Program-made: the position numbers and the translations under genes
In this document: piece after piece, positions 54,907-64,000 of the stretch
Numbering within the stretch: the stretch's first letter is position 1
Layout: each line of letters opens with the position of its first letter
Source: Drechslerella dactyloides
Lineage: Eukaryota > Ascomycota > Orbiliomycetes > Orbiliales > Orbiliaceae
Length of the DNA: 64,000 nucleotides
NCBI GenBank assembly: GCA_020064725.1
Contig: JAGTWJ010000019.1
Location: forward strand, 1,426,001-1,490,000
Direction of reading: 5' to 3'
The notes under the pieces: generated by a model
What the model was told of the DNA's origin: nothing
Databases searched by the model: none
The model's input: the letters and a program-made list of their open reading frames with translations, nothing else

Positions 54907-56972
54907 CTTTGTACGCCGTACAAAGAATAGTAGTATGTACTTCTGTACAGATAATCACAAGTAGACGGGGAATACGCATCTCGACTGCGCAGTATACATC
55001 TTAATCGCCGCCAGCATGCTAACACTCGGTAGCAGCTAAAGGAGAACTTCACTTACGTATACCAATCCCTAGCAATTTGACCGGGCGGTAATAAAAGGGC
55101 GGCTCACCAAGATCGGGCCGCTGGCTGGAGACCTAGTATTAAAGCCAGCCGGCAGCCGGTCAAGCAAAATCTGTAAATATAAAATGGATATACATATTAT
55201 ATATAACTACACATTTAACTTATAGCTCCAACGGATAATAAATTTAAAAGTCTGTGTATATATACCTACTTATGCATAAGTATACATGCGATATCGACCG
55301 TTGTGAGCGAATATGGCAGCCCACGCCTGATTTTCTCACGTTAGCATGCATGCATGTCAGCTGGGCGTGAGTGCGCCATGCATGCTTTTGCACACCTTCG
55401 TTCGCCATAAATTTGTCTCGCAGTCCAGACGCCACACGCCCTTTGTTCGCCGTAAGAGTTGTCGTATCATGCTAGATGAACCGATCGAGGTCCGCATAGT
55501 ATATATACATCCTATTAGCAGAGGATCCCGAGATATATCAATATAATATATATATGTTCGGGCATTCGTGAACAAATGTCAATAGAATGGCCGTCTAGTA
55601 TCCGTCATATATCCTGTCCGCCAAACGCCAGAACATTGTCAACAGCCGTCTATCAGTATTATCATTCACGCCGCAAGCCCGCAGAATGCGATGACGCAGA
55701 AAAATACGCCGCGTGCTACGCGTCCCAAGCTCAGGAATCCAGTCCAATCTCGAGAAGCCCCGGAATGTAGCACAGCACAACCGGCCGACAAAACGCCACC
55801 AGCATACATAAACACACGCATGCGATACGCGCCATACCTACGACACCCGCAAACATCTCAAACGAATGTTCGAACACCGAAAGATGAGAATTTCACCAGC
55901 CAGTTCCCCCAGCTTCTTTCTATTAAGACTATGCACACTGTCCAATAAAAATATAACAGAAAAGGAATACAAACGGACAAATATGCATATACGAAACGAA
56001 TTTCGGAAAAAAAAAAAACCAAAACACAATAATTAGAGCCGGAAGAAAGGGGAATTTGGAAGAAAACCAAAAAGGGGATGAGCGGATATAATGAGGGAAC
56101 GCAAGAAAATGCTGCTCAGATAAAAACATAAACGCCCTAGTGCAAGCTGCCGAAACTTGAGAAACGGAAGACACGACACAAAAGGAACATGCATGCTGCA
56201 AAAAAACACAAAGTTTCGGATTTCATCATACCGTCCCACACCACAACATGCAATATCTGAGAGTCAAGTAGAGGAGGGAATAGGGAAAGGAGGGAAGGGA
56301 AAGGAGAGACTAAGGGTTCGATATCGATGCATGCATCAGTGTGGAAGGGGAACAGTGTATGTACACAGGAATAATAACAAGTAAGTGATTATCCCCTCTT
56401 TAGAGATGGATGCTGTGGTGCAAGTTCGTTAGTTAGCTGGTTCTGTTCAATAATAAAAAAATGTGGTCAAAACAACAAGAGAAGGACGAGTTCGTGTTTC
56501 TGGGACGACGCGACCCCCTGGACAATTAGGAGTATTGGGACGAGTAAGTAAGTAGTTAAAGCTTTTGGAGGAATCAAGACACATTCGTATTGTGAGGTGA
56601 GAGAGAAGAAAGAAAAAAAGATGGACATGATTCCAAGAAAGGCGATGAAAGAGTACAGGGCGCTTAAACCTATAACTTTTCTGCCAATCGATGACCTGCC
56701 GCCCAAGTATGGTGTCTATGATTCCAGAAGAGCGATAAAAAGGAAAGAGGATGAAATGGGGGGTATGGGTGGCCAGGAGTGTCAAGAGTCAAGAGTGAAA
56801 ATGGTCAAAGCAAAACAGTGACAAGAACACCGTGAACGCCAGTGAATCATGATGTCAGGAAAAAATCGGACCCGCATGTCACCTGTAATGCAAGATTGGT
56901 GAATGCGGAAATAGGAAAATCAAAACAGACAAAGAAAAAGAAGAGAATCAAAGATTGCCTCTGGCAATCGCA
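54907..56972. other. AT-rich intergenic sequence between element and cyclin gene
   Basis: About 2 kb with no supported gene. It contains TATATA runs, GCATGCATGCATG at 55344-55356, GATGCATGCATC at 56326-56337, an A12 run near 56010 and G/A-rich stretches. The last part is the 3' flank of the cyclin gene. Confidence 0.5.
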
Positions 56973-58605
56973 TCACAAGTCAACGGGCTCCGTCAGATCG
57001 ACCTTGTAGTGTTCGGCCGCAGACTTGGCCCAAGAGCGAACCTTGATCGATGCTGCAGAAGAAAAGTTAGTATGACTTCGATGATATGAGGGAAGGTGGA
57101 TGGACATACCCTTCTTGAACTTCTTGTCGGCGTACTTCATGAAGAAAGCCTCATGCTTGACGGGGCGAGCAAGGTAGTCGATCATCAGCTTGAAGACAGG
57201 AATGATCTCCTCCTCGGTGTAGCCGGAGTAGTGGACAAGGCTGGCGTTCTGCAGACGGGACTGTTAGAACACAATTGACTCAGGTGACAAGATATATATG
57301 GAGAGGCTTACCCAAGATCCACGGTTGTACATCTTGCGGGCCATGTACATGGCGGAGGCGGCGACGAGCGAGCCGGGGAACTCGAGGAAGCGGTAGTCGA
57401 GCAGGCTGACTTCCATGAGGTACTTGGCGAACGTACGAGTGCGTATGTCGTAGTCGTCGGCCTTGGAGATGCGACGGAGGAAGTTCATCGGGTTCGGGTA
57501 GGAGAGGTCGTAGTCCAAGGTGGTGAGGATGTAGCGCTCAGCGCGAAGAAGCTCATCCTCGACGTAGCCGCCGTCGCTGACGTAGATGAAGTTCTTGATG
57601 GAGGGAGAGTAGACTTCCTCGTACTTGGCGGCGACCCACATGGCAGCGACGCCGACGAGCTGGAGCTTATCCAAGCCGACCTGCTTGAGACCCAGGAAGC
57701 GGTCGATGATGTTGACGGTGAGGTAAAGAGTCTCTGGGAGGAGACGGAAGCGGGTGTGAACCTCGATGAGCCAGTCAACCAGGATCCCGCGCATCTTCCA
57801 TTGAAGTTCCTCTTGGCCGTCCATGTACTCATGGTTGGGCTGGCTCTTCGGCTCCAACTCACGAAGGTAGGCGTCGATCTCCTCGGCGTACTCGGCGACC
57901 ATCAACGGGTCGTCATTGTCGTCGTCCTCGGGGAGAACCTGGGCGGACGGCTCAGCGGCGCGAAGCTTCTTGTTGGTAGGCTCGTTGGCGAAGACCTTTC
58001 CGTCGTCCTCAACGGCGGTGGGCTTCTGATAGGTGGTGGATTCCTGCTTGGTGACAACCTCCGTCTCGACGACGGCGTCGAGCTTCTCGTCGGCGGGGGC
58101 CTCATTCTCAATGTTTTCGGTCTCGGCGGCACGGATGGAAGAGTTGGAGCGCTTGCGAGGGCGAGAGGCAGCGGCCTTGACGGCTGGCTTGACCTCGGTC
58201 GCCTTGACCTCCTCGACGACCTTCTCCTTAAGAACGGTGCGAGTCTTAGTCTTGGTGACGCCGGTCTTGGTGGTGAGAGCGGCCTTGATAGGCTTCTTGC
58301 CGTCCTTCTCGAGAGCACCGTCCTGGCCAGCTTTGTTAAAGTTGCTGACGTCCTCGAGAGCAACACGCTTGCGGTTCAAGGGCTGGGAGGCCTTGGTGGT
58401 CGCAGCGGTTGAAAGGGCGGCCTTGCCGACCTGTGACTTGGTGGAGGCACGAGTGGCTCGACTGGCGATGCCAGCGTTCTCGTCCTGGTTCTGAGCCGAA
58501 CGCTGACGGGTGACACGTTTCTGGATGCGAAATGCGTTAGATCACGGTACCTGATTGGCTGGGGGGTGCATATGAATAAAGGGCATTGGCACTTACTGCT
58601 TGCAT
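56973..58605 (-). CDS. nimE: G2/mitotic B-type cyclin
   Basis: Four exons (58605-58597, 58520-57312, 57260-57110, 57052-56973) give 482 residues, about the length of Aspergillus NimE. The first coding exon is only 9 nt (Met-Gln-Ala). A destruction box RVALEDVSN is at 55-63, and the N-terminal region up to about 220 is Lys/Glu-rich and disordered. The cyclin box follows: MRGILVDWLIEVHTRFRLLP, ETLYLTVNIIDRFLGLKQV and AAKYEEVYSP, with a second cyclin fold toward the C-terminus (LEFPGSLVAASAMYMARKM). It should bind and activate the mitotic CDK (Cdc2/NimX) and be destroyed through the APC. All introns are GT-AG, and the second intron's junction (RGSW then SRLQNASL) is in frame. The symbol follows Aspergillus usage. 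Confidence 0.92.
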
Positions 58606-61600
58606 TGTGAATACGTGTCGTGGTGTTGTGATGTGGAAAAGAGAACAGGAAAAAAGTCCGAGATCAGGCCAATGATCAAGGAGGGAAGACTAGACGGCGA
58701 GAGATTGAAGAAGAGATGTGAGTTTCTGAGTTTCTGAGGTTTTGAGTCGAGGTTGATGAAAGGAGATGTGCGGTGGTTGTGGAGATTACGAAAACAATAC
58801 AAAGAAAGGAGCTGCCGAGAGGGAGGCGTTTAAGAGTCTCAGACACGCTCCAACACGGTCTTTACCGCACGTCGTCACGACGGAGCGAGAGATTGGAGAC
58901 GCGGAGAACACGAGGGAGGAAGGAGGAGAGGATGAGAAACATACCCGTCTAGGTTCAGAATACGTGAATTACCGTGTCTGGAAGTGCGGATGTGCCTAGA
59001 TGGACGCGAAATCGGAGGGCCAAGGTCGAGAAATCACGTCGGACGAGAACCGCGTAAAGTGCAGAGATGACGTCCAATGGGTGTCTCAAAGGGAGGATCG
59101 AGGTGTGGCGTGTATTCGAGGGAAGGTGGATGGAAGATGGAGAGAGAAGCTGGCGAGAAGGAGAGGTTGCAGAGGTGAGGTGAGGTGAGGTCGAAGTTGA
59201 AGGACGAGGTTGTCCGTATGTATGCGAGTTCGCGGTGTCGGGTTGTATATAGAAGCCTTAGTCAGCGGCGTCTTTGTTGGTGAATGTATTGAGAATTGAG
59301 CTGCTGGGAGACGGTTGTCGCCGGTGACAGGTGCCAGGAGCGTGGTGATGAATGCAGACGGCGTGGAAGATGGATATGGAGTCAGAGATGGAAGTGGAAG
59401 CAGAAGCGGACGTGGAAGTGGAAGTGGAAGTGGTGACAGCCGGGGCGGTTGTTGTGGTTTAGACGCGGAGGAATGGCTGGGGGAGGCTGGTCGCGATGGG
59501 TTTTTTGCGGCTATCTCTCTCGTTGGCGTTCTGTTCTGGCGTTGTTGTGGATTCCTTTTCCTTTCACACACGAACCCGAAACCCGTCTCACGTCGCCTCT
59601 CTCGCGTGCTTTCTGACCGGCTGCTAGCTAGCTACGATGGCTGTCTGGCGAGGCCGGGCATTTGTCTATAGTTAGATGACGGTGATGAGGGAAGGGGAGA
59701 TGAGCAGGAGGAGAGGACGGCGGTAATCGAAGTAGTCGTGGATACAGCAAGCAGGACGGTGGTTATATCCACGATTAGTTATAAGCACGCTGGCCTGGTG
59801 TTCCGGGCCGTATTTGTTGTTGTTGTCGCCCGCCCTTTGTCAACAGCTGCACCCGAATCGGGCGAAAAAGGCAGACGGGCCAATCAGCGTTCATGGCGGC
59901 CACAACAGACTGCCGCTTCGGGAGGGAAACGGACCCCAGCAGCTGACTAAGAACCCTCCACGCGAGCAAACACGCCGCCATCGCGGACGTATCGTCAGTA
60001 AAAGTAAAAATCAATCTTACGCACCAGACGGGAATACAAAGGGCCTGCCTGCCTGCCTGCCCTGCGCATGAACACGCCCCCGAACACGCCCTCGGATGGA
60101 CGTGCTCGTACTTCTTTCTATCTTGGGCCGCAGCTGTCTAATTGATACGCATGCTTACGTCTGCCGCAGATTGGCCTCGGATTCCTGAGATCTGGCACAG
60201 CTGCACTCTGCACTGTCATGTATGTATGTACTTACATATGTATTTTGTATGTCTCCCACTCAAAAACATGTATTCACACAGTGCATACCTGCAGACTTTG
60301 TCCATGCACTCTTCCACACGCAGAGACAGAGGGATGCTCCTCCAAAGACGGCATCTGCTGCCCCTCGCGCCCTTGTCGCCGGCAGGGACACCCCCGTCCG
60401 GTCCCGTTGCTGGGACAACTCTATACTACTCTTAGTGGTGGTGGTGGGCAGTCGGGCGACGGAACACTCGCCACGGAGGACAGACGACATCCATCTCGAA
60501 GACCGCCAGATCCACTTTTAACCCTCGTCTCGTAAAGAAAGGCACCGTCTAGCCCGATGCGCGAGTCCGTCCGACTCCGCTGCCAGATCCAGCCAAAAAC
60601 AGCGGCGACGACGGCTGGACACGGCCCTGCTCCCCCCATCCAGAACGGAAGGCCGCAGGCGAATGCAGCCTGGTGACGGGAGGGCTTTGGTTGGCCCGGT
60701 CTCTCGCCACGCCCAAACTCCCACAGCTCACCGTTGGCCTGGAGTTCACTTTGTACGAAATATATACTGTACGCCCTGCGTGCTACATGACTACGACGAG
60801 TGAGTGCTTGCTGTATCCACGTTCGGCGTAGCGGTGGTGGTGGTGATATGAGTCCAGTATGGGCGAGCAATCCTAATCTCGGGTATTGCCATTCCACAGC
60901 TTCAGGCCAGCCGATTGGTCCCGCTGCGTGTCGTCAGGAACCGATCGTGTTATCCCGGCCCTCCAAGAACCGTATCTGTTAATGCGTGCTCTTCATCTCT
61001 ATTTGGCCGAGACGACAAGGCTCGATCTGTCGCAGGAATTCCGGCCGGCCCCGTGGACTCAAGGGCCCCGAGGCGGCATCACCAGCGGCAACATTGAGAT
61101 ATCTCCAGCATTCCTGCTCGAGATACACACTTTAATATAATATCCCCCAATCTCTCGCTCCAGCGTGCCTCCGGTATCTAATATCCCCCTCTGAAATGCT
61201 CTCTCTTTCTCTCTCTCGACACCTTCCGTATACACCCTGCTCGCAAGCCGGCACGGACATATGGTGTGTAGAGATACGGCGCTTTATCTCGTCCTCCCAT
61301 ATCATATACCGTAGTATACTGCTGCTCGACGGGCCCTCGTCCCAGGAACGGAGCTCGTACGTTCCTCCGTAGCGTAATAACGAAGGGGGACTCGATCGAA
61401 TTAGAATAATAGCATTACGATCCCTCCTCCCTTCCGGTGGATGGCCAAGATGGACCTCCATCCAATCTCTCGCTCTGCCCACTAGCTGCCGTCGACGTGC
61501 ATGAGGCAGGATGATGCGCATTGCATCCAAACATCCCGCGACGCGCAACGCGATTCGCCCGAGGTCCGATGACTAAGCTCGGCCCGCCGGCTGCATCGGC

Positions 61601-61690
61601 GCCCATCGCACTGTCGACCACTCACATCGATTCCCGTCCTCAAATTTTATCGCATCCGCATTCTCTGCAAGATGCGTATCGAAGCCAACG
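58606..61690. other. Long upstream region, about 3.1 kb
   Basis: Lies between two diverging genes (cyclin and ArAE protein). A purine-rich, imperfect GGAAGT/GGAAGC repeat occupies about 59391-59440, a CCTG repeat lies near 60043-60062, and a CT-rich run lies at 61199-61220. Several open frames of 60-160 codons exist but are low-complexity (Pro/Leu/Ser) and are not supported. Long leaders and regulatory DNA are common upstream of cell-cycle genes, which may explain the gap. Confidence 0.45.
59004..59011. promoter_or_regulatory. ACGCGAAA (SCB/MCB-like) box upstream of cyclin gene
   Basis: ACGCGAAA lies about 400 bp upstream of the cyclin ATG on the opposite strand. It resembles the CRCGAAA box bound by Swi4/Swi6. 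It is a single weak match. Confidence 0.25.
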
Positions 61691-64000
61691 ATGGACTCGG
61701 CACCGGCGGAGACCTCAGTCGTCGCCGCTGCTCGACGGCGCAACAGCCGCAGGTCACCGACTCGGACTTCCGTCTCCCCCCACCGCCCTAGCCCGGCCCA
61801 GCTCTCATCCACCACCTCCAGCCTCGATGCCTCCCGCTCCCCCTCGACGGACGACCGTGCGATCCGCTGGAACAATGTCCAGCCGCCGCTCGACCGGTCC
61901 GCCGACCAGTTGACGACGGGGCAGTCCTCCCCGCGAACGCCAACGTACACCAAAGTTTACCGAGGCTCGTTCGCGGCGACGACGCCCATATCCCGCTCAC
62001 GGCTTGCTAGTGGACAAGCCACTCCTCGAGGTGGGGGTGGAGGTGGAGGTGGGGGCGGGGGCGGCTCGTCCATCGCCACCAGCATCCCGCTGGACCAGTT
62101 CATGCAGCGGCTGCAACTCGAAGCCGACGACCTGGAAGACTACGGCGTCGAGGAGCTGCGCGACGGCTTCTTCGACGCCTCCTTCTACAAGATGCCCCGC
62201 AGGGAGCTCGCTACCGGGAAACAGAGGAAGATGCGGTCGCCCTTCTCGCTCCGGGCGTTCGTCCAGCTGCAGAAGCAGGGCATCCAGAGGTTCTGGCACG
62301 CCATCAGACATACCAAGCGACGGTACGCATTGACGCGCGCCGTCACGGGGTACATGATCGCATACATCCTGTGTCTTGTTCCGGCGATTCGTCACTGGTT
62401 GGGCCAGTACCATTTCCTCATGGTGATCGCTACGGTTGTAAACCACGCCGGCCGAAGCGTGGGCTCGCAGATCGAGGGCACCGTTGCCTGTCTGTTGGGC
62501 GCCGGCCTCGGAATCGGATCCGGCGTGCTGGCTCTGTGGATATCCACCGTCACGCAGACCACGCGGAACAAGTACGGTGCCTTCCTGGCCGTCTGCCTTC
62601 TGGTCGTGCTGCCGGTGCTGGCGTGGAGCAGAGCTAGGTTCGCCAGGGTGTTTCAGCTGTGCACCAGCACCGGCTTCGCCCTCTTCTTCATGGTCTGCGA
62701 GAGAGTTGGGACGACGCCAAACTATCGCAAGGCCTGGGAATTCGGAGTACCATGGGCCCTCGGCATGGCGATTACCCAGATTGTCAGCGTGGTGATTCTT
62801 CCCAACCCCGGGAACGTCCTGATAGCGTACGTCTTGCCCTCGCCGTACCTGCCTCCCCTTGTTCATGCCGTCTAACGTGCCTCTTGTAGCCGCGCCCTGC
62901 ACAATGCCTTTGACGCAGCCATCGGCGGCCTCACCTTGCCCCGGCCGACTGCCAAAGAGCGGAACCGAATGAGCAAGGAAACCGTCGAGATGTCCGTCGC
63001 CGTCCGAGACTTCCGATGCGAGCTCACCGTGTCAAAAATCTCCTCGGGCGACCTGCTCGAACTCAGAAACAGCCTGCAGGCCGTCATCCGAGACTTTATG
63101 CGTCTGGAAAGCAGCGCCCTGGTCTTCGAGCCGCCGAAGGAGACGCCGCCTCCCGCAAAGGAACCCGCCCTCCCCGAGGCCAGAATCCAAATCGACGTCG
63201 ACGCAAGCTCCGACAGCGAGGACGACGAACAAGCCGAGATATCGCGCATACGCACCGCGCTCGCAGGTCCCAGTCGCCAAATGATCGATCTGATGAAGGA
63301 GACCCTGGGGGTCTGCGACACCCTCCTGTTGCAATTCCTCAAGCAGTCATCGTACCTCCCGCCCGAAAGACGCATCGCCACATGCAGCTGCGACGAGCTC
63401 GAGCAGCGGCTGGCCCAGGCCCGGGAAACGCTAGAAGGGGCGCACGACACCTGGGCGAACGTCCACCCGTCCGAGTTTAGCTACACGCTCATCCAGATCT
63501 TCCTGTTCACGTCCACGCTGCTGCAATCATCGGTGCAAGTGGAGAAGCTCGTCCGTACGACCGCCGCTGTTCTCAAGAAGCGCAGCGGCGCGGGAGCGTC
63601 CTGGAAGATCTGGCTGCCGGACTACCCGCTGCGTAAGCTCGTTTTCCGAAGCAACCCGCAGGTCCGCCACGACCGCGGCGGTACCACGACAGCATTCTAC
63701 TTCCGGACGATGAAGGACATCGCGCTGCTGATGAGTAAGATTGCCGGGAAAGCGTGGGTTCCCGACTCCGAGCTGGGCGCGAGCGCCGGACCCGCCACGA
63801 AAAAGAAGAAGAAGGGTGAAAAGAAGATGCTGCGGTATAAGGTCTGGGAAGTGCTTCATGAACTACAGGGGTTCGAAGCCCGGTTCGCGCTCAAGAACAC
63901 GATGGCGATATGCCTCCTGGCTATCCCTGCGTGGCTGCCTGAATTGCGGGGCTGGTGGGACGAATGGGAATCCTGGTGGTGCGTCGTGGCTACGTGGTAC
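61691..64000 (+). CDS. ArAE/Bre4-type membrane transporter, 3' end outside window
   Basis: Exons 61691-62826 and 62890-64000 are open to the window edge, so at least 749 residues are seen and the C-terminus is missing. The N-terminal 140 residues are basic and Ser/Pro-rich with a run of 12 glycines. About six hydrophobic segments follow (for example YMIAYILCLVPAIRHWL, VACLLGAGLGIGSGVLALWI, FLAVCLLVVLPVLAWSR and FGVPWALGMAITQIVSVVIL). A long cytosolic domain then includes an acidic region (DASSDSEDDEQAE) and a basic patch (TKKKKKGEKKM). A second membrane part begins near the edge (TMAICLLAIPAWLPEL). This two-block layout is that of the fungal ArAE_2 family, which includes yeast Bre4. Transport substrate is not known. 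The intron GTACGT-TGTAG joins ALIA-type sequence to RALHNAF. Confidence 0.8.

Noticed and set aside
57756..58494. Long plus-strand frames (up to 218 codons) across the cyclin gene
   Set aside because: Antisense shadows created by the regular codon pattern of the cyclin N-terminus. They are Val/Leu/Gly-rich without features.
59086..59571. 161-codon minus-strand frame upstream of the cyclin
   Set aside because: Composed mainly of Pro/Leu/Ser repeats produced by the GGAAGT repeat. More likely leader or non-coding.
61997..62902. 301-codon minus-strand frame inside the ArAE gene
   Set aside because: Antisense of a well-supported membrane protein, with His/Gln-rich composition typical of a shadow.
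1..64000. tRNA genes, rRNA, CRISPR arrays, telomere repeats or a secondary-metabolite cluster
   Set aside because: No cloverleaf with a GTTCRANNC box, no regularly spaced repeats, no TTAGGG arrays, and no polyketide or peptide synthase genes were seen by eye. A covariance-model scan was not possible.

Overview
The window reads as nuclear DNA of a filamentous ascomycete (Pezizomycotina, most likely close to the Eurotiomycetes; the class is an inference). Nearly every gene carries short GT-AG introns of about 40-80 bp with CTAAC/CTGAC-like branch points, gene order is compact with no operons, and the gene set is eukaryotic and fungal: a Zn2Cys6 regulator, a mitochondrial carrier, a nucleoporin, cyclin B and RAD51. 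All exon models below were spliced by hand. Except for the gene cut by the right edge, each one closes in frame from ATG to stop. No search was run, so family names rest on recognised motifs and overall likeness.

Layout. 1-1499 no gene seen. 1500-2520 (+) conserved-looking Ser/Pro-rich hypothetical. 3399-7402 (+) NUP120/NUP160 nucleoporin. 8395-9835 (-) small membrane-anchored Ser/Pro-rich protein. 11160-13335 (-) PUF6 pumilio protein. 13834-14259 (-) possible 112-residue protein. 14683-15979 (-) RAD51. 16771-22126 (-) DNA2. 23646-24655 (+) mitochondrial oxodicarboxylate carrier. 25090-25788 (-) ankyrin protein. 26576-27406 (-) thioesterase-like hydrolase whose nucleophile serine is replaced. 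27966-29224 (-) LYR-motif protein. 29812-30528 (-) MMS2 ubiquitin E2 variant, divergent from 30956-36648 (+) MON2. 36985-38700 (-) TRM11, divergent from 39238-40706 (+) mitochondrial ribosomal uL2. 42026-44907 (+) Zn2Cys6 transcription factor. 45727-46846 (-) HIT protein. 46847-56972 an AT-rich, gene-poor tract holding one secreted-protein gene (52434-53393) and a roughly 0.5-kb terminal-inverted-repeat element (54395-54906). 56973-58605 (-) B-type cyclin. 61691-64000 (+) ArAE/Bre4-type membrane protein, running off the window.

How it fits together. Three genome-maintenance genes lie within about 16 kb: RAD51 (strand exchange), DNA2 (end resection and Okazaki flap processing) and MMS2 (K63 ubiquitin chains for damage tolerance). 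ACGCGT boxes lie upstream of RAD51 and DNA2. Two genes, MON2 and the LYR gene, each need a GC-AG intron with the same GCAAGT donor for the frame to close. No bacterial-style system, CRISPR array, tRNA or rRNA was found. The most unusual parts are the inverted-repeat element, the gene-poor tract around the secreted protein, the serine-less thioesterase and the paired GC-AG introns.
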